This document shows, in pieces, positions 59,529 through 64,000 of a stretch of DNA of 64,000 nt. The DNA lies in the NCBI GenBank assembly GCA_017979445.1, contig CM030710.1:12200248-12264247 (forward strand), written 5' to 3'. The notes below the pieces were generated by a model, which saw only the letters and a program-made list of their open reading frames with translations, was not told where the DNA came from and ran no database searches. How positions within the stretch are numbered: the first letter of the stretch is position 1; every line of letters starts with the position of its first letter. Made by a program: the position numbers and the translations under genes. Source of the stretch: Akebia trifoliata. Taxonomy: Eukaryota > Streptophyta > Magnoliopsida > Ranunculales > Lardizabalaceae.

Positions 59529-61507
59529 GGGGAAGAAAAAAAGAGAGAGAGAAATTGCAATGAAGTAGAGAGTTAGGGAAGCAAGGTTATGGTTAGCAGA
59601 GGTTGGACAGCAAATATTCAATGGCAACAAAAATGAAATGATGATGGAGATAGAAAATTGCAGCAGCTATGAAGGAGATGAGAATGGAGAGAGAGCTATA
59701 GCAAGTTTTTTTCTTTTATATGGCAACAAAAGAAAACATTTTTGTCTCTTTGAAAAGTGGTTGCTTATTTTTCTTTTTCTCCTCTAGCAGCAAAAAAAAA
59801 ACGTCTCTGTTTTTTTTTTAATGTTTGCTGTTTTATGGTAGTTGTACCATAAACAATGAGAGAGAGAAATCAGAGAAATCAGAGAGAAATGAAAGAGAGA
59901 GAGGGATCAGCTTGAGTTTGTTTCCTAACGTGGAGGGTTGGGATTTGAGAAAGAATGCTAAGGGAGAAAAAGATGATGGCCTTCCCTTTCTTCAATGGCT
60001 GCTATTTTTTTTATAGTTAAGAGAGGGAAAGATGGAAGTAGTTAGGAGAGTGGGTGGTTATGGAGTGGAGAGTGATGGAGAGAGTTGGAGAAGAAGTGGG
60101 GAAGAAAGAGGGAGAGATGGTTGAGCTCATTGGAGAAGAAGAAGTGGGTTGAGGACGTGGGGTAGAAGGAGTGCGTTGGAGAAGAAGAGGAGAAAAACGT
60201 GGGTTGTTTTTATTTTCTTTATTAAAAAACAAAATTAGAGAGGGGGATCTCACGCTACTCGTACTACGGTAATTTACTACTGTTGAGTTGTGATTGGTTG
60301 ATGAGTTTATTTGAGTTTGAATTTTAGATTTGTCAATTTTTTGGATTCCGATTTAGGTTGGTTTAATTCCAATTTGGTTCGATAATTGTTTACTTTGAGT
60401 TTAATTTTTAATTTAAATGTTGAACGGGTTAATTAATTTACGTTTTAATTTGAAATTTAAATTGATTTTAATTTTTAATTGGTCGGTTGATTGGATTTCG
60501 ATTTAAATGTGATCGAATGGATTTTAATTTATTAATTACATTTTTAGTTAGTCGATTTGGTTGATTGATTTAAAATTTTAATTCAATTTTGCATTTTTAT
60601 TGGTTGAGTGATTTTTAACTTGATTTTCAATTTGATTTTGATTTTGATTTTGTATTTTAATTGGTTTCTTGAAAATGTAATTTTTATTTTGTATTGAAAT
60701 TTAATTTGATTTTACGATTAATTTTAAATTTTGGATTTTAGTTTAATTTTCAATTTGAATTTTATTTTGGTTTAATTTTTTTATTTGAATTTTATTTTCT
60801 TAGGAATCAAGGTCTATATGTTAGAGTTAGATGTTAAGGGGCGTTTTGGTCATTTTTGCAATTTTTGACGATATTTCTTGAATTTATCTGTTTTCATCGA
60901 TTTGGATCTCGTTAGACTCAAAATCACGTTCTGAGTTCAATGGAGGTACTTTCGAGACTTTTCGAACATCCAAAATTTATGAGGGGTATTTTCATCATTT
61001 TGATGATTTTTTACAAATTTTTATAAATTTCTCTGTTTTCATCGATTTGGGTCCCATTAGACTCGAAATTACATTCTAAGTGCAATTGAGGTACTTTTGA
61101 GACTTTTCGGAGATCTAAAATTTATGAGGGGTATTTTCGTCATTTTGATGATCTTTTACAAATTTTTAGGGATTTCAGCGTGAGGTTTCTTTCAGTCACT
61201 GTGTGAGTATTTCTAAGTTCTAAAGTTGTATTTTTCTAGCGTAGCGAGGTCTCTAAGTTATCGAATTGTGTAACGAACCTATGCGTACGTGTTTGCTAAG
61301 TCAGGTGTAAGATGTAGCGATCCTAAGCGTGCGTAAATTTCTAGGTCGAGTAGTGACGAGTAAGGGGGATGAAAAGATTAGAGACGGAACGAATCAAGCG
61401 GTACTCACAAGCCTTCGAGTTCTTTTATATTCATCATTAGGAATCCACCAAAATCGGGTGACGAATTGTCGAATTAAGCAGATGCAATAGTGGGATGTCT
61501 ACAGATG

Positions 61508-61525
61508 CCCCTCTTTGGCAGAGGG
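61508..61525 (-). other. Polypurine hairpin of element 3
   Basis: On the minus strand CCCTCTGCCAAAGAGGGG, identical to that of element 1 although the LTRs differ. Confidence 0.65.
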
Positions 61526-61849
61526 TGGAAGCAAACTAGATGTCCAATCTATTGTGGTAGATAGTGAGACATCTGAATGCTAAAGCTAGTGACAGTCCAT
61601 TTTGCAGCCTAATTCGACAATTTGTCAAAGTGTCCAGATCCTTGAGAATAACCTCTCCTTGGAAAAATGTCAGATCCTTGAATTTTGAAAAAAAATTCTC
61701 CTTGACTAATGCAAATGCAATGGGGGTGCACGTGTGTGCCATTGTATAGTGATGATTTTGAAAATGCGCATCTCGATTCTGCACATTCATGCTGAGAGGA
61801 TAGCAAACTGTGTAAGGTCAACATAAAATCCGTGCAACATGTTTTTGTA

Positions 61850-62590
61850 GAAAATCAGATAAAACTGAGTAAAATCTAAGAATAAACTGAAGAAAGTCTG
61901 AGAAAAATCTAAGTAGATCTGAGTAAAATCCGAGATGACCTTCGACGGTATCTGAGCAAATCTGAGAAAACCCTCGGCGGTATCTGAGCAAAATCCTAGA
62001 AAGAATCTCAGCAGGTCTGAGCAAAATTTGAGTAAGTCTGAGTAAATTCCAAGATGACCCTCGGCATTATCTGACCAAATCCGAGACGAATCTCGACGGG
62101 TCTGAGCAAAATCTGAGTAGGTCTGAGTAAATTCCGAGATGACCATTGGAGGTATCTGACCAAATCCGAGATGAATCTCGACGAGTCTGAGTAAAATCCG
62201 AGATGACTCTCGGCGGTATCTGAGCAAATCCGAGAAAACCCTCGACGGTATTTGAGCAAAATCCGAGAAAGAATCTCGACGGGTCTGAGCAAAATCTGAG
62301 TTGGTTTGAGTAAAATCCGAGATGACCCTTGGCGGTATCTGAACAAATCCGAGAAAACCCTCGGCGGTATCTGAGCAAAATCTGAGAAAGAATCTCGGCA
62401 GGTCTGAGCAAAATCTGAGTAGGTCTGAGTAAAATCCGAGAAAACGGCGGCGTCTGAGCAATCCGAGAAAGAATCTCGGCAAGTCTGAGCAAAATTTGAG
62501 TAAAATCTGAGAAAATCCTCTGCGGTGTCTGAGCAAAATCCGAAAATGAATCTCGACGAGTCTGAACAAAATTTGAGCAGGTCTGAGTAA
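61850..62590 (-). repeat. Hairpin minisatellite of element 3
   Basis: Related to the 33-bp array of element 2 but with mixed unit types: GAGATGACCCTCGGCGG, GAGAAAACCCTCGGCGG and GAGAAAGAATCTCGGC units alternate, giving a loose higher order of roughly 120 bp. CCGAGA/TCTCGG stems are frequent. Three minus-strand frames stay open over long parts (260 codons at 61787-62569, 141 and 112 in others), as expected from repeat composition. Confidence 0.88.
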
Positions 62591-63280
62591 AATACTGGAG
62601 TAAAAATCTTACTCCAAAGGAATCACTTTTTTTTTTTTAGATGGTCAGGTCAACATTTGAACCTCAGGGGTTTTCAAAAAATGCTATCAAAAGGGTTAAC
62701 TTTAATTTCAGATTTTCCTTATCCTTTGGGGTTGGAATTGATCAGGCTTAAGAACAAAAAAAATGCCCCTAGTTTGATAAGACATTACACTGGGGATAAT
62801 TGAACATATTTTGAAACGACGTGCCCCTACTGTAAGGGGAAAATAAATACACTTTCAAACAAAAGGAGAGGTGCCCCTAAATATGAAAATTAGAAGTCTT
62901 AGATTACCACAAGTGCAATAAGGATTCACTTTTAATTTTGACTTTATTGAAGATTATGAGTCAAGCTCATCTGTTGGAAACAAATATTCAATTTTGATAT
63001 TCATCTTGGAGATCACGTTCTTTCCCCTTTGGTTCGCTTAGGAAAGTAAACTTTTCCAGATCAGTTGTAGACGAGATACATGTGGCTTCTAAGTTTTTTT
63101 GCTTGACTTAAACTGGGTATTGAAGCTTGGACATTCAGACTTTTGATGCTCTGACTTGGTTCATCTTTTTAGATTCTCGGCTCGACGGAGATTTTCTTTT
63201 GATTGCTCTATCTTTTGCCTAGATTGCCTGTTCAACTGACTAATCTAGACTGGAACTAGCTATGTCAAGGTTCAGGTGAT
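62591..63280 (-). other. Element 3 post-pol non-coding region
   Basis: Follows 42600-43330 of element 2 point by point: ATGCCCCTAGTTTGATAAG (62764), GTGCCCCTACTGTAAGGGG (62821), ACCACAAGTGCAATA (62906) and GCCTAGATTGCC (63218). Confidence 0.7.
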
Positions 63281-63289
63281 GTTGCACCA

Positions 63290-63730
63290 ATTCCACTAAT
63301 ATAGTGGAAACAACCCTGCTAATGCTGCTGAAGCGTCTGCGACTGCGATGGACTCGGATGTGGATGCGAATTCTCACTCTGTTTCGGACGATCGGACTAT
63401 AAAGCGTGGAACCTTATCTGGATGGTGGATCTATGATGGCGACGAATCATACTTAGAAGACGAAGGCGAGAGAAAGCAGGAACATCTTCTATGTATGAAT
63501 ATGTGAACCACACCCTGGAATGAATATTCAAATCGGCGTCAAACTCTATCCCCCGGGTTCAGAAAGCAAGATTGACACGGATCGAGACTACCGCCTGCTA
63601 TCCAGGAATAAAGAAAGACAATTCGCCTTAGAAAACCTACGGGCTAAGAAGGCACATCCTTATTTCAGTATTTAAAAAATCTTTCTGCTACGTATCTAAA
63701 AGCGGAAAGCAGAAGAAAGGAGAAGATAAG
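63290..63730 (+). other. Compositionally distinct island with two short ORFs
   Basis: Clearly richer in G+C than its surroundings and without the repeat vocabulary of the element. ORF a, ATG 63348 to TGA 63504-63506, 52 codons, acidic, contains DRTIKRGTLSGWWIYDGDES. Its frame is open from about 63303. ORF b, ATG 63520 to TAA 63673-63675, 51 codons in another frame, contains GVKLYPPGSESKIDTDRDYR and ends HPYFSI. I recognise neither. Both look more coding-like than anything else nearby. Origin by insertion of organellar or other foreign DNA into element 3 is possible but unproven. Confidence 0.4.
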
Positions 63731-63739
63731 CAAGGCTGC

Positions 63740-63912
63740 TAATGGCCTAGACCGCCTTTTCAGGTTTTCGATCTAGCGAACTTATAAATTTATTTTTCTT
63801 TGCTCTGATTGTTGCCAAAGCCGTCCTTTCGGATTTTCAACCTTGCGAGCTTGCCTTAAATTTTGGCTAAGCCGCCCTTACGGGTTTCCAACCTAGCAGG
63901 CTTTTTTTTTTT
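63740..63912 (-). repeat. Diverged ~45-bp repeat in element 3
   Basis: Minus-strand units AGGTTGGAAACCCGTAAGGG then CGGCTTAGCC, and relatives at about 63760 and 63830, correspond to the units at 10085-10395 of element 1. Confidence 0.6.
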
Positions 63913-64000
63913 TTTTTTGAGCTTCTGGAGTTATTGTCTGATCACGCTTGCTATTTTCTTCGACCTTTTGATGCGGTACTTAGGAGGACTTCCATAGGTG

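Larger units (their letters stand above)
57577..61503 (-). repeat. Element 3 3' LTR, 3927 bp
   Basis: TGTGAAATCACC...GATGTCTACA. It shares with the other Tat LTRs the decamer GGAGTCGCCA (57665-57674), GGTGTTAGGCACC (about 57773) and the TTTTCTAGCGTAGCG word near the other end (61233). Length far above the others, typical for Ogre-like LTRs. Purine-rich between 59400 and 60250. The ORFs at 58933-60253 are compositional and overlap on both strands, so they are not called. Confidence 0.85.
57577..64000 (-). mobile_element. Element 3: Tat-like element with 3.9-kb LTR, runs off the window
   Basis: LTR 57577-61503, then the polypurine hairpin, minisatellite and motif repeats in the same order as the 3' part of element 2, so orientation is minus and this is the 3' end. 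Pol lies beyond the right edge. It sits inside the 5' LTR of element 2. The expected duplication is TACAA (57572-57576), with its partner outside the window. Confidence 0.85.

Noticed and set aside
58933..60253. Several ORFs on both strands in the element 3 LTR
   Set aside because: Overlapping, purine- or pyrimidine-biased translations without domains, inside an LTR.
61787..62569. 260-codon minus-strand ORF as a gene
   Set aside because: Same reason: three overlapping frames are open within the minisatellite.

Overview
The window is plant nuclear DNA, most likely eudicot. It is AT-rich and almost entirely made of old, nested LTR retrotransposons. The single intact, convincing host gene is a small secreted type-2 non-specific lipid-transfer protein (24968-25246, minus strand). 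No rRNA, tRNA or CRISPR array was recognised. The species cannot be named from the sequence.

Left block (1-22312) is a nest with at least three levels. A Tekay/Del-like Ty3/gypsy pol and its 3.16-kb 3' LTR (16106-22312, plus) form the oldest layer. An Ogre/Tat-like element (element 1, plus; 5' LTR cut by the window edge, 3' LTR 14584-16105) apparently inserted into it. Element 1 has a tRNA-Arg-type primer site but has lost its own gag-pol. It received a deleted chromovirus (3520-7544, 5-bp duplication CCCGG) and a solo Tekay-type LTR (10666-13804, duplication CAAAC). A frameshifted PPR fragment lies in its leader.

Middle block (22313-40193) holds the lipid-transfer protein gene with a short inverted-repeat element in its upstream region, a degenerate plant-mobile-domain fragment, candidate MITEs, several tandem repeats, a solo LTR (27673-29273, duplication TGAAG), an Ogre integrase fragment and further LTR pieces.

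Right block (40194-64000) is dominated by element 2, a large Ogre-like element on the minus strand. It has 3' LTR 40194-41785, a 33-bp hairpin minisatellite, then decayed integrase, RNase H, RT, protease, gag and an extra upstream ORF1, then a long leader carrying a solo LTR (52304-54072, duplication CCTAT), then a tRNA-Arg primer site and a 5' LTR. That 5' LTR is broken at 57576 by element 3, a minus-strand Tat-like element with a 3.9-kb LTR (57577-61503) and a related minisatellite. Element 3 contains a compositionally different island with two short unrecognised ORFs near 63300-63680.

All retroelement coding regions carry stops or frameshifts, so the coding copies visible here look inactive. 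The less usual signals are the hairpin minisatellites between pol and the 3' LTR, a hairpin that contains the polypurine tract, a copy of the primer-site start inside the U5 of every Tat-type LTR, and the unexplained island in element 3.
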